This document shows, piece by piece, positions 17,271-26,950 of a stretch of DNA of 38,098 nucleotides (its first letter is position 1; each line of letters opens with the position of its first letter). Source of the DNA: Xenococcus sp. MO_188.B8. GTDB taxonomy: Bacteria; Cyanobacteriota; Cyanobacteriia; Cyanobacteriales; Xenococcaceae. The notes under the pieces are model-generated. The model worked only from the letters and a program-made list of their open reading frames with translations, was not told where the DNA came from and did not search any database. The stretch is taken from the NCBI GenBank assembly GCA_030065615.1, contig JASJDR010000048.1, positions 1-38,098 on the forward strand, read 5' to 3'. The translations under genes were made by a program, and so were the position numbers.

Positions 17271-17292
17271 GTCACCGGTGTTTCCCGGTCAA
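17271..17292. repeat. Short copy of the ACCGG...CCGGT palindromic repeat
   Basis: GTCACCGGTGTTTCCCGGTC is the reverse complement, with one base changed, of the GACCGGGGAACACCGGTGAC-like core found at 33570-33589 and 37118-37137 (there GACCGGGGAACACCGGTCAC). This copy lacks the long hairpin seen next to the 37.1 kb copy. Confidence 0.6.
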
Positions 17293-17352
17293 TTTATTGT
17301 TTTCAGCTTCTGAGCAGAGAATCAATTCTTCACCAAAATTACTAGATTCAAC

Positions 17353-20004
17353 TTGAAAAGTGATAGGGTAAATTATGTAGAGTCCCAAAATAAGAATTTG
17401 CTGCAGTCTAGTATCGAAGATCAAACACCAAGGGTCAGTGTTATTATTCCTACTTATAATAATGCTCAATATCTTCCCGAAGCGATTGAAAGTGTCCTGA
17501 ATCAAACCTATACTAACTACGAAATTATCATAATTAATGATGGCTCTACTGATAATACTATTACAATATTAGAAAAATATCAGGATAAGATAACTTATAT
17601 TTATCAAGAAAATCAAGGAGTTTCTGCTGCAAGAAATCAAGGTATATCTTTAGCCAAAGGAGAATTAATTGCCTTCTTAGATGCTGATGATATTTTCATG
17701 GCTCATAAGCTAGAAAAACAGGTGGAAGTTTTTGAACGGCAACCAGATCTCGGAATTGTTAATAGCGGTTTCCGCCTAATTAGAGAAAATGGTGAATTTA
17801 TTGCAGATATCAAACGATGGGAGACTATTCCTGAGTTGACAATAGAAACTTGGATTTTGCATCAACCAGTTTTGCCGTCGGCAATGATGTTTAGTAAACA
17901 ATGGCTAGAGAAAGTTGGGGGTTTTGATACTCGTTGGTTTTCTAGTGAAGATGTCGATCTAGTTTTTCGGCTGATCGCTCAAGGTTGTCGAGGAGTATGG
18001 CTTCCCCAAGTTACAATTTATTATCGTAGACACGATCGCAGTGCCACTTGGAAAAATTCTCTTAAACAAGCTAGAAATTCTGAAGCAATGGAAGAAAATT
18101 TCTTTGCTCGCCAGGATTTACCAGCATCAATATCTAGTTTAAAAAATCAATTTCGCTTCAATAATTTTACTTGGTTAGCATGGCTTTGCTATCAGGGTGG
18201 TTTTATCACTGAAATGGCAGAATATTTACGAAAATCACAATTACATGCTTCTTTTTCTTGGTCAGAAATTGTAGTGCGATGGATTAAATGTTTTAAAAAT
18301 TGTACTGAACTATACGGATATACTTTTGATGTTTATACCTTTAGCCAGTTACCAGAATGGCAAGCAATTGTTTCTCGGTTGCAAATTTCTCCCCTATTTA
18401 ACAAATATTATCAAACAATCGCTAGTTATCAAAAATTATTAGCTGAAAAAAAACATGATAACCAAAGAGAATTATATGCTAGAACTTATTATCATCTAGG
18501 GCATAATATTCTAGAGCAAAGAGATATTGAACAGGCAATTATCTTACTGCGGAAGGCCGTTGAGTTAGAACCGAATAACGCTTGTTATAACAATGAATTA
18601 GGTAAAGCTTTTGAAGACAAGTATGACTTGGAAGATGCGATCGCGTTATACCAAAAAGCGTTGCGTATCGAACCCGATAATCAGGAATTTACCCAAAATT
18701 TAGCCCGAGTTATCAAACTACAAAAAAAATGGCAAGAATTAACAGAATATTGTCAAAAAATTAATCAGCAAATATTGCCAACAGAAAAATCACTCAAACT
18801 ATTGATGATTTTTCCCTATCCTCCCTATCCTTCGGCAAAAGGGGGTGCGGCAATTCGAATGTTTGAACAAATAAAATATTTTGGCAAGGATCATCATTTA
18901 ACAGTTGTATCTTTGATTTTTGATGAATCAGATTATGTATTAGAAGAAGAACTACAACCCTATTGCGATCGCGCTTGGATGGTGAAATTAGGCAATCCCA
19001 TGAGTCCTAATGTAGGAGATAAGCAACAGCAAGTTTACAACTTAAAAACTTGGAATATGTGGAAAACCTTGCAGCAATTGAGCCAAATTGACTTTGACAT
19101 TGTCTTTTTTGATTTTATTGTCACCAGTTCTTATTATCCTCTATTTAGCGATCGCTTCACTGTCTTGCATGAACATAACATTGAATCTAAATTACTAAAA
19201 AATTGTCAGCAAACTTATAATCAAGAGCTAATAGCAGATTTAGCTATAGAAGTTGCGGCAATCAAACCCTTTGTGAATGCAGAACATGAATATCAAAAAT
19301 TAGAAACTTTTGAAAATACAATGTGGCCAGAATTTTCTTGGCGAACTGTAGTTAGTGAAGCAGATAAACAAGAATTAAATAAACGTTGTCATAAAGGAGA
19401 AACTCTTGTTGTCAAAAATGGTATTGATACTAATAAAATTCAACCTGTTAATAATAAAGAATCTCAAAAAATATTGTTTATGGGAACGATGAGTTACTAT
19501 CCGAATATTGATGCAGTTTTATATTTTGTAGAACAGATATTACCTTTAATTCGACAAGAAGATGATCGTATATCCTTATGTATCGCCGGACGAGAGCCAC
19601 CCAATATGATTAAAGAATTAGCAACATCCCAGACCAATATCGAGATTATTCCCGATCCTGAAGATATGAGTCTAGTTGCTCAAGAATGTATTGCTTCGGT
19701 AGTGCCATTGCGTCTCGGTAGTGGTACTCGGATTAAAATTCTTCATGCCATGGCAATGGGTTTACCAGTAGTTTCTACTAGTTTAGGTTGTGAAGGTTTA
19801 GAAATGATTGACAGCATACATTTATTAGTTCGAAATAAGCCACAAGATTTTGCCGCAGCAGTTATGCAGATTTATCAAGATCAACAATTATGGACGAAGT
19901 TAAGAGAAAATGGACGGCAATTAGTGGAAAAACAATATGATTGGCATCATATATTTACTCAATATGAGCAAGAAATCTTAGCCAGAATTCAAAACTTAAC
20001 ATAA
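17353..20004 (+). CDS. Tri-domain GT2-TPR-GT4 glycosyltransferase
   Basis: An 883-residue cytoplasmic protein. Residues about 27-240 are a GT-A family 2 glycosyltransferase: VSVIIPTYNN, INDGSTDNT, and the DXD-type motif FLDADD at 109-113. Residues about 380-470 hold TPR repeats (AIILLRKAVELEPNN, AIALYQKALRIEPDN). Residues about 485-880 are a GT-B family 4 transferase: FPYPPYPSAKGGAAIR at its start, FMGTMSYYPN, and the donor-binding region VVPLRLGSGTRIKILHAMAM. Such fusions assemble surface glycans or modify proteins with several sugars. The start is a TTG at 17353: no in-frame ATG or GTG exists between the upstream stop at 17311 and the GT2 domain, and no good ribosome site is seen. It heads a three-gene + strand set. 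Confidence 0.85.
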   Translation: MKSDRVNYVESQNKNLLQSSIEDQTPRVSVIIPTYNNAQYLPEAIESVLNQTYTNYEIIIINDGSTDNTITILEKYQDKITYIYQENQGVSAARNQGISLAKGELIAFLDADDIFMAHKLEKQVEVFERQPDLGIVNSGFRLIRENGEFIADIKRWETIPELTIETWILHQPVLPSAMMFSKQWLEKVGGFDTRWFSSEDVDLVFRLIAQGCRGVWLPQVTIYYRRHDRSATWKNSLKQARNSEAMEENFFARQDLPASISSLKNQFRFNNFTWLAWLCYQGGFITEMAEYLRKSQLHASFSWSEIVVRWIKCFKNCTELYGYTFDVYTFSQLPEWQAIVSRLQISPLFNKYYQTIASYQKLLAEKKHDNQRELYARTYYHLGHNILEQRDIEQAIILLRKAVELEPNNACYNNELGKAFEDKYDLEDAIALYQKALRIEPDNQEFTQNLARVIKLQKKWQELTEYCQKINQQILPTEKSLKLLMIFPYPPYPSAKGGAAIRMFEQIKYFGKDHHLTVVSLIFDESDYVLEEELQPYCDRAWMVKLGNPMSPNVGDKQQQVYNLKTWNMWKTLQQLSQIDFDIVFFDFIVTSSYYPLFSDRFTVLHEHNIESKLLKNCQQTYNQELIADLAIEVAAIKPFVNAEHEYQKLETFENTMWPEFSWRTVVSEADKQELNKRCHKGETLVVKNGIDTNKIQPVNNKESQKILFMGTMSYYPNIDAVLYFVEQILPLIRQEDDRISLCIAGREPPNMIKELATSQTNIEIIPDPEDMSLVAQECIASVVPLRLGSGTRIKILHAMAMGLPVVSTSLGCEGLEMIDSIHLLVRNKPQDFAAAVMQIYQDQQLWTKLRENGRQLVEKQYDWHHIFTQYEQEILARIQNLT

Positions 20005-20049
20005 TTTTCTTGATTAGCTTATCATAAGTCTATAAATTAGTAATTTGCG

Positions 20050-20979
20050 ATGAAACTTCTATTTACTCACCCTAAATCTTTAGAGATTGATGCCTGGGAT
20101 CGGGATAAAATTGAACGAATACTTTATTCATTATCTTTAAGTAAGAGTCCTCGAAAAGCTGAGATATGTCCAGTTAATAGGATGGAAGAAGCAGACCTAG
20201 TAATAATTCTTGAGTCTTGTCTTGAAAAGCCGCAAGACTATGAAAGACTACTATTGAATGAAGATATTGTTCGACTAAAGCCATCTTGCGTTTATACAAT
20301 TAATTATGAGGATTGCCCGCTCGGTATATTACCTGGTATTTATTCAGGTTTGACATCAAAAAATTTTAATCAGGATTGCCATTTATCATGGCCTCAAGTA
20401 GAGCTACCAAATGACTATATAGATTATTATTTAAATAATTCTCTAAGTACTAGAAACCCAAATATAATAATATCTAATCAAAAATTTTTGTTCTCTTTTC
20501 GTGGAGCTTGTTCTGATTCAGTTAGAAGATATATTTTTTCGACTTATTTCAATAGATCTCAAGTATATAAGGTGGTTGAAGTAGATAAATGGTACAATCA
20601 TAGCAAACAAGAAAAACTTGACTATGTTCAAGATATTTTAAATAGTAAATTTGTCTTATGCCCTCGTGGTTTTGGTTCATATACCCATAGAATTATGGAG
20701 ACAATTGCTCTGAGCAGAGTCCCGGTTATTATTGCCAATGAATGGATTCCATTTAGTATTCCAGAACAAGATTACTATATCAGAGTAGATGAAAGTAATA
20801 TACCTAATATTGAAAATATTCTGAATGAATATGAGCCATGCTATGAAAGTATGGTTCTATGTGTTAAAGAAATATATAAAAAATATTTTTCTTATCCAGA
20901 AAAATATTTGGTCGCAATTTCAAAAATTATAGACCTTCATCTAAAACGCAAAAAAAAACAACTAGCAGGTATTTTTTGA
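20050..20979 (+). CDS. Exostosin-like (GT47-type) glycosyltransferase
   Basis: A 309-residue protein. The C-terminal half (about 150-290) carries the exostosin signature: FSFRGACSDSVRR, then FVLCPRGFGSYTHRIMETIA and SRVPVIIANEWIPF, ending in an acidic strand (YYIRVDESNI). The N-terminal part is divergent and AT-rich. Bacterial exostosin-like proteins transfer sugars to exopolysaccharide or glycoprotein acceptors; donor and acceptor are unknown. It starts 45 bases after the GT2-TPR-GT4 gene and is followed 63 bases later by the TPR protein. Its lower GC compared with neighbours hints at separate acquisition. Confidence 0.8.
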   Translation: MKLLFTHPKSLEIDAWDRDKIERILYSLSLSKSPRKAEICPVNRMEEADLVIILESCLEKPQDYERLLLNEDIVRLKPSCVYTINYEDCPLGILPGIYSGLTSKNFNQDCHLSWPQVELPNDYIDYYLNNSLSTRNPNIIISNQKFLFSFRGACSDSVRRYIFSTYFNRSQVYKVVEVDKWYNHSKQEKLDYVQDILNSKFVLCPRGFGSYTHRIMETIALSRVPVIIANEWIPFSIPEQDYYIRVDESNIPNIENILNEYEPCYESMVLCVKEIYKKYFSYPEKYLVAISKIIDLHLKRKKKQLAGIF

Positions 20980-21042
20980 GATTTCTCTAATAATTTGGGA
21001 GATATACAAGGATATTAAAATTACTATTAGTGAAGATTTGAT

Positions 21043-22698
21043 ATGAAGGAAGATTTAACCAATAAATCTGAAATAATAGCACGGTTTGAGCATTCTGATA
21101 CCGCTCAAATTTATCTTCAACAAGCAGAATTGTTTAAAAAAAAAGGTGAATGGGAGCAAGCGATTAATGCTTGTCAAAAAGCTTTGCACCTTAATCCTCA
21201 AATGGCGGAAGCCTATAAAATTTGGGGCGATAGTCTGCAACAAATGACTAAGTTAGAAGAAGCAATCGGTTATTATGCTAAGGCTCTAACGATCAACCCT
21301 AATTTAGTTGAGGCTTATGTTAATTTGGGAGGAATATTTTTTCAGCATCAAGAATGGGAATTAGCTCTGAGCTATTATCAAAAAGCGATTGCCATTAACC
21401 CTAAATTAGCCATTGCGTATCGTAACCTATCTCGGGTCTATAAACAATTAGGTAAAGAACAACTAATGCTAGAGCATTGGGATTTAGCCTTAAAATTAGA
21501 TCCAGCAAGTGCCCCAGCAATAGAACATTATAAGTTAGGCAACATTTTTTTACGACAGCAGAGAAGTTCTGAGGCAATTGGTTGTTATCAAAGAGCAATT
21601 ACTTTACAGCCAAATTTATTGGAACCTTATCTTGCTTTAGTAAATTTATTAATTAACTTGTCAAGATGGAATGAGACTGTACATTATTGCCAAAAAATCA
21701 TTGAATTACAATCTGATAATTGGCAAGCTTATTACTATTTAGGTAATGTGGCTCTCCAACAAGAGAACTGGCAAGAAGCGATCGCTTTATGGCAAAATGT
21801 GATAAAATTAAATCCTAATCATTGGTTGTCTTTTGTCAGTTTAGCTCAAGCATTCTTAGCTCTTCAAAAATGGCAAGAAGCTATCAAATATGCTCGCCAA
21901 GCAATTGTAATTGAACCCAAGGCGGAAAAAGCTTATTTGTACTTAGGAATTGCTTTGTTTGAACAAAAACAGTTTCAAGACGCGATCGCAGCCTATTCTC
22001 AAGTTTTCAAGCTCAATCCTAAGATTGCAGAAACTTATTACCATTTGGGTAAAGCATTGGTTACTATAGAAAAATTCTCTGAAGCCGAACTATGTTATCA
22101 GCAACTAGCCAAAATAAAACCAGAAAAAGATATTTTATATAATCATATAGGAGAGGTTTTTCTGGGGAAAAGAAAATGGTTAGAAGCCGCTAAATATTTT
22201 GAGATTAGTATTAAGCAAAATTCGAATGATTTCTGGTCACATCATCATTTAGGAATGGCTTTATGCGAACTTGGACAATGGGAATGGGCAACTCAAATTT
22301 TACAAAAAGCTATTCTGATAAATCCAGATTTTCCTTGGTCATATTTTCATTTGGCTACTGCTTTAGAACAACAAAATTATTTAACAGAAGCAATTAAAAA
22401 CTATCGTATTTTTTTGAATTTAGAACCTAACATTTATGGCTATGAAAGGTTAGGCAATATTTTAATTAAACAGGCTAAATATCAAGAAAATGAAAGTGAA
22501 TTAATCTTAGAAGAAGCATGGCAATGCTATCTCAGAGGAATTGAACTTAACCCAGATTATTTATCACTATACTATCAGGCTCTTGAGCTACAGCCTGACA
22601 ATTCAGAACTGTTATTTTCCCTAGCAGATGCTCACACTCTACAAGAAGAATGGGAAGTAGCACTCATTTTCTATCAAATGGGTTTCCAAAATTATTAG
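21043..22698 (+). CDS. Long TPR-repeat protein
   Basis: A 551-residue protein made almost wholly of about fourteen 34-residue TPR units, with the W/Y...A...Y..A..L.P pattern (for example WEQAINACQKALHLNPQMAE and EEAIGYYAKALTINPNLVEA). There is no catalytic domain, signal peptide or membrane span. The last units look shortened: ELNPDYLSLYYQALELQPDN joins two repeat ends with about one helix missing, and the protein stops in the middle of a unit (FYQMGFQNY). In cyanobacteria such arrays are often fused to glycosyl- or methyltransferases, so a 3' loss is possible. It probably scaffolds the neighbouring glycosyltransferases. Confidence 0.85.
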   Translation: MKEDLTNKSEIIARFEHSDTAQIYLQQAELFKKKGEWEQAINACQKALHLNPQMAEAYKIWGDSLQQMTKLEEAIGYYAKALTINPNLVEAYVNLGGIFFQHQEWELALSYYQKAIAINPKLAIAYRNLSRVYKQLGKEQLMLEHWDLALKLDPASAPAIEHYKLGNIFLRQQRSSEAIGCYQRAITLQPNLLEPYLALVNLLINLSRWNETVHYCQKIIELQSDNWQAYYYLGNVALQQENWQEAIALWQNVIKLNPNHWLSFVSLAQAFLALQKWQEAIKYARQAIVIEPKAEKAYLYLGIALFEQKQFQDAIAAYSQVFKLNPKIAETYYHLGKALVTIEKFSEAELCYQQLAKIKPEKDILYNHIGEVFLGKRKWLEAAKYFEISIKQNSNDFWSHHHLGMALCELGQWEWATQILQKAILINPDFPWSYFHLATALEQQNYLTEAIKNYRIFLNLEPNIYGYERLGNILIKQAKYQENESELILEEAWQCYLRGIELNPDYLSLYYQALELQPDNSELLFSLADAHTLQEEWEVALIFYQMGFQNY

Positions 22699-22736
22699 CA
22701 TAGTTAATATTTAACATTTATTTGATTCTTGTGCAG

Positions 22737-23603
22737 TCACTTAAGATGTTTTTCTAGCCAATCTCCTAGATCAACCAAAACTTCCTGATAATTTAGATCA
22801 TTGTGTAGTTCATGATAACTCTCGGGATATTCTAGTCTCTCTTTATCAGCAAAAGATATTTTTTCAAACAGCAAACGACTACTTTCTGGCAAAGAAATCT
22901 GATCAGCACCACCCTGAAGAATCAATAGCGGAACTTGTAACATTTGAGGATGATCTGTGATCCAGGTGACAGTTTGCATAAACTCTGTAGCTAATCGCGC
23001 AGTTCCTTTAGTATGACGCAGGGGATCTTGGCCTAAAGTTTTGACATATTCAGGATCGCGAGAACTAGTAATCTCCCCAATACCTGTGTTTAAAGCGAAA
23101 CGTGGCAGCAATTTGGAAAGAATAAGCCCTATTTTTATTTTTAGAGGAGAAATACCTACTTTCAAGGCTGGAGAAAGTAGAATCAATCCTTGTAATTGCG
23201 CCTGAAAGCGAAGAGTATAGTCTAGGGCAATGGTGCCTCCTAAACTTTGACCTAAGAGAAATAATGGTAGATTAGACTCTTTTTGGGTTACTAATTGCAG
23301 TAAAGCTTGCAAATCTTCTCTAAATTCACTCCAACTATTGATGTATCCCCTTTGACCAGGTGATCGCCCATGCCCTCGTAAATCGAATCCATAAACGCCG
23401 TAATCATGAGCAATTAAAAATTCGACAATATTTTCAAAGATATCGCTATGTACTCCTAGTCCATGAACAATAATCACGATTGCCTTAGTTGTACTGTGAG
23501 GATGCCAGCTTTGATAATAGAGGTTAAATCCCCCAGCACCGACAAATTGACCTTCTTGATGTAAGACTAATCCTGTTGTTGAACTTTGAGATATCCTATT
23601 CAT
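22737..23603 (-). CDS. Alpha/beta hydrolase, monoacylglycerol lipase-like
   Basis: A 288-residue protein of the Hydrolase_4 (monoglyceride lipase) type. The oxyanion region is VHGLGVHSD, the family mark FDLRGHGRSPGQRG is intact, and the catalytic triad is Ser120 (GQSLGG), Asp234 (GGADQI) and His264 (SYHELHND). It has no signal peptide. Relatives release fatty acid from monoacylglycerol or lysophospholipid. It lies 149 bases downstream of the FadE gene on the same strand, so it could feed free fatty acids to the synthetase of the cluster; that link is inference. Convergent with the TPR gene. Confidence 0.85.
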   Translation of the reverse strand: MNRISQSSTTGLVLHQEGQFVGAGGFNLYYQSWHPHSTTKAIVIIVHGLGVHSDIFENIVEFLIAHDYGVYGFDLRGHGRSPGQRGYINSWSEFREDLQALLQLVTQKESNLPLFLLGQSLGGTIALDYTLRFQAQLQGLILLSPALKVGISPLKIKIGLILSKLLPRFALNTGIGEITSSRDPEYVKTLGQDPLRHTKGTARLATEFMQTVTWITDHPQMLQVPLLILQGGADQISLPESSRLLFEKISFADKERLEYPESYHELHNDLNYQEVLVDLGDWLEKHLK

Positions 23604-23752
23604 AAGCTTTCAATTAGGTAGTAAGAAATTTTTAAAGTATGAGGAATAAGGAAGATAATAAACGATGAATTATGAGGGAGTATTTTCGTTTGACTTATTA
23701 TTTTATTGTCTCCCTTTGCTTCTCCTGCTTCCCCATCTTCCCTATCTCTAGG

Positions 23753-26209
23753 TCAGCCTAAACTAGCTATTTCCATATTAATCAGCATATCAGGGGATTC
23801 TGCGTTAATTTCTGATCCTGCCATCTGATACTCGGGTAAAGTGAAGGAATCTACTTGAACAGTATCTTCCCGAACAGATTCAGCTTGGGTTAATAATTCC
23901 ACTTCATCGAGACTGATAATTCCTGCTTCTAAAGCATGACGAACTAATCTGCCTGGTCGTTCTTTAGGTAATGAACCAAGACTAATAGCTGTCTTAATTT
24001 TCTTGAGAATCGAATCTGCTTGCACTGATAAGAGGAATGCCTGTTCTAAGCGACCTAAAGCTTCTGACCTATTTGCAGGAATGTAGATATCTTGTGTTAA
24101 ATTATCTCGCTGATTACCTGGGGTTTGCAGAATACGAGCAATTTTACTGCCTAGCTTATCGGATGGCATAATGCCAATGGGATTGAGTCGTGACCAAGCT
24201 GCGATAATACCTAAAAATGGTACAGGCAAATTACGGTAAATACCATTCAAAGCTTGCTGTATTTGAGCCAAAGTATATTGCATTGACCAATCTACAAAAG
24301 GCAGATCTTCTACGGGACGACCTTCGGCTTCAAATCGTCTTAAAGTAGCAGTACCCAAATACATCCAGGAGAGAATATCGGCAAACCTCCCAGTTAGTTT
24401 TTCTTGTCGCTTGAGAGTTCCTCCTAAACGAATCATGGCCAAATCAGTCAGGAAAGCAAAAGTAGCTGATGTCCAGACGAGTTTACGATAATATTTGGCA
24501 GTAGCTCCTGATACGGGAGAATCAGCTAGAAAACCACTAGTAAGACTAAGTAAGAATGCCCGACAACCGTTACTTACTATGGAACCGAGATGGTGCCAAA
24601 ATATCCGATCAAATGCTTTAACATCAGATTTTTCTAGAGCTGCAATTTCCTGGTAAACATAGGGATGGGAACGAATAACACCCTGACCAAAGATAATCAT
24701 GGTACGAGTGAGAATATTGGCTCCTTCGACGGTGATAGGAATTGGAGTCGCAGTATAGATATTTGCCAGTAAGTTTCTCTGTCCCCGACAAATGGCTGCA
24801 CCACCTAAAATATCCATGCCATCATTGATAATTTTACGGGAAAGTTCGGTAAAATTGTATTTTGCGATCGCCGAAATTACGGCAGGTTGTTCTCCTCGAT
24901 CTACTGCGCCAACGGTATAAAGTCGGGCAGCTTCCATAAGATAAGTTAGCCCCCCAATACGAGCTAGAGGTTCTTCAATGCCTTCAAAGCGACCAATTTC
25001 CAGACCGAATTGTTTTCTAACTTTGCTGTAGGCTCCTGTTACTCTAGTGACTAATTTGGCAATCCCAGTGCAGGTAGCAGGGAAACTAATGCCTCTTCCC
25101 GCAGCGAGAGATTGCATCAGCATTTTCCAACCTTGTCCTGCTTGTTCGACACCGCCAATAATTTGCTCTACTGAAATAACTACATCTTTGCCGATTGTGG
25201 GGGAATTGAAGAAAGGAACGCCCATCGGATCATGTCGGCGATTGATTATTACTCCAGAAGTCTTAGTCGGGATTAAAGCGCAGGTAATGCCAACATCGAC
25301 ACCTTTGCCTAATAAGTTATCTGGATCTCTCAGTTTAAAAGCTAGTCCCATCAGAGTGGCAATGGTAGCTAGAGTAATATAGCGTTTATTCCAGTTCAAC
25401 CGCAGATAGAGTTTGCCGTCTTCACCGCGAAAGACGATGCCTTCGGAGGTAATACTTGCAGCATCAGAACCTGCTTTGGGTTCAGTGAGAGCAAAACAAG
25501 GAATTTCTTCTCCGCTGGCTAATCTGGGAAGATAATAGTTTTTCTGCTCTTCTGTACCATAGCGCAATAGTAATTTAGCGGGGCCTAAGGAGTTAGTGAC
25601 CCCAACGGTTGCCGTGTGGGTAAAGGAGCGAGAAGCTAACTTAGTCATAATGCTGCTATAGGCCAAGTTAGAAAATCCTAAACCACCATATTCTTGAGGA
25701 ATCATCATGCCAAAGAACCGTTCTTGTTTGAGATAGTCCCAAACTTGGGGAGGTAAATCTTTGCGTTGATGGATTTCCCAATCTGTTGCCATTTGGCAAA
25801 CTTTTTCTACTTGATTGCCGAGGAAGGAGCGAATTTCTGGGGTAATTTGGGGATAGGGTTCTTTGAGGAGGCGTTTGAAGTTGGGTTTACCAGAAAAGTA
25901 TTCCCCATCTACCCACACATTACCAGCTTCAATCGCGGCTCTTTCAGTATCGGATATTTTGGGTAAGAGTTTTAAAGCTTTGATAATTTTGACTAAATAG
26001 CTGGTTATTAATTTCTGACGCAGTTGAGGAATATTGAAGATTAATGCTAAAACGCCAAAGATAATCCAACTCCAAAGCGGTACTTGAAATACTCCCAATA
26101 TTCCAGCAAAATATAGCGACCATAACCATAGAGGAACGCTGATATAACTGAAAATAAAGAAAAGAAGCACAAAACTAGGGATAATAATTGTTGGGGAGAA
26201 AATGTTCAT
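23753..26209 (-). CDS. fadE: FadE-type acyl-CoA dehydrogenase
   Basis: An 818-residue protein, close to the length of E. coli FadE (about 814) and far longer than ordinary ACADs (~380-600). Residues 1-60 are strongly hydrophobic with two or three membrane helices, as in FadE. The ACAD core follows: MIPQEYGGLGFS, the FAD/substrate signature CFALTEPKAGSDAAS (238-252), and the catalytic Glu495 in PITVEGANILTRT. A FadE-specific C-terminal domain completes it (to ~770). It oxidises acyl-CoA to trans-2-enoyl-CoA at the membrane, passing electrons to ETF; no ETF genes are in the window. Same strand as the other beta-oxidation genes, with one opposite-strand gene between it and the thiolase. Confidence 0.92.
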   Translation of the reverse strand: MNIFSPTIIIPSFVLLFFIFSYISVPLWLWSLYFAGILGVFQVPLWSWIIFGVLALIFNIPQLRQKLITSYLVKIIKALKLLPKISDTERAAIEAGNVWVDGEYFSGKPNFKRLLKEPYPQITPEIRSFLGNQVEKVCQMATDWEIHQRKDLPPQVWDYLKQERFFGMMIPQEYGGLGFSNLAYSSIMTKLASRSFTHTATVGVTNSLGPAKLLLRYGTEEQKNYYLPRLASGEEIPCFALTEPKAGSDAASITSEGIVFRGEDGKLYLRLNWNKRYITLATIATLMGLAFKLRDPDNLLGKGVDVGITCALIPTKTSGVIINRRHDPMGVPFFNSPTIGKDVVISVEQIIGGVEQAGQGWKMLMQSLAAGRGISFPATCTGIAKLVTRVTGAYSKVRKQFGLEIGRFEGIEEPLARIGGLTYLMEAARLYTVGAVDRGEQPAVISAIAKYNFTELSRKIINDGMDILGGAAICRGQRNLLANIYTATPIPITVEGANILTRTMIIFGQGVIRSHPYVYQEIAALEKSDVKAFDRIFWHHLGSIVSNGCRAFLLSLTSGFLADSPVSGATAKYYRKLVWTSATFAFLTDLAMIRLGGTLKRQEKLTGRFADILSWMYLGTATLRRFEAEGRPVEDLPFVDWSMQYTLAQIQQALNGIYRNLPVPFLGIIAAWSRLNPIGIMPSDKLGSKIARILQTPGNQRDNLTQDIYIPANRSEALGRLEQAFLLSVQADSILKKIKTAISLGSLPKERPGRLVRHALEAGIISLDEVELLTQAESVREDTVQVDSFTLPEYQMAGSEINAESPDMLINMEIASLG

Positions 26210-26302
26210 AACCTTTTCTAAAATACTGTTGCAAATAGTCTTGATTAATGATTAGTAATTAGTAAGAGGCAAATTTTATTAATGTTGTAAAGGATATAAG
26301 TT

Positions 26303-26866
26303 ATGGCAAAAAAATCAAAAGGATTCGGCGATTTACTTAAGCAAGAAAAAAGAAAAGCTAAAAATTTAACTAAACCACTTCCCAAATTCACCCCATTGAG
26401 AAAAGAGGAAAATGCTGAGCTTTATGTTGAGTCTAATTGTGAAGAACAAGAACAAAGAATTGGCGCAATCGTTGGTTTTGATAAGGATGGAGAAGTTTTG
26501 GATGTTAATGCTCAGACTTTAACATCCTATCGCGATTATCTGGAAAAACATCTGACATCTCCTTGTCATGTCACAGGTATCGAAGATTTAGGCTGTTTTG
26601 GATGGGAAGAATACTACACTTTTGGTCCTGGTTCTAAGAAAGAATATGAACGGCTAAGAAAGACTAGACCTTCTTATCGGGATACCTATGAATTGCTGGG
26701 GTTTGAAGATGAAGTACAAGATGAGTTTTATGGTCTCTTGGTTCATGTGAGACGAACTTCAGATCAGAAGCATTTTTGTCTTACTTTATCAGATTTAGAA
26801 GCTACTAATGAGAACTGGAAACATGAACAAATTCTTGATGATTACTCGTTCTGGTTCGTAAACTAG
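26303..26866 (+). CDS. Conserved-looking hypothetical protein, acidic
   Basis: A 187-residue protein with a basic N-terminus (AKKSKGFGDLLKQEKRKAKN) and an acidic, aromatic-rich body. FDKDGEVLDVN at about residue 54 is loosely EF-hand-like. Aromatic and acidic clusters follow (FGWEEYYTFGPGSKKEYERL, LGFEDEVQDEFYG). I recall similar cyanobacterial proteins being labelled calcium-binding, but a full EF-hand is not present, so no function is assigned. AAAGGA precedes the ATG. It is the only + strand gene inside the beta-oxidation block, divergent from fadE by 93 bases and convergent with the thiolase gene. Confidence 0.75.
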   Translation: MAKKSKGFGDLLKQEKRKAKNLTKPLPKFTPLRKEENAELYVESNCEEQEQRIGAIVGFDKDGEVLDVNAQTLTSYRDYLEKHLTSPCHVTGIEDLGCFGWEEYYTFGPGSKKEYERLRKTRPSYRDTYELLGFEDEVQDEFYGLLVHVRRTSDQKHFCLTLSDLEATNENWKHEQILDDYSFWFVN

Positions 26867-26950
26867 CGATGAAAATTAGGTGTTAGGTTTTAGGTTTTAG
26901 GGATTAGGTTTTATATTGGATTGAGATCTCAGGTAACCCAAATTACTAAA

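Noticed and set aside
26879..26920. TTAGGTTTTAGG-type repeats resembling telomere sequence
   Set aside because: A short degenerate run in a bacterial intergenic gap; similar simple runs (ATTACTT, TTTGAATTT) occur in other gaps here.
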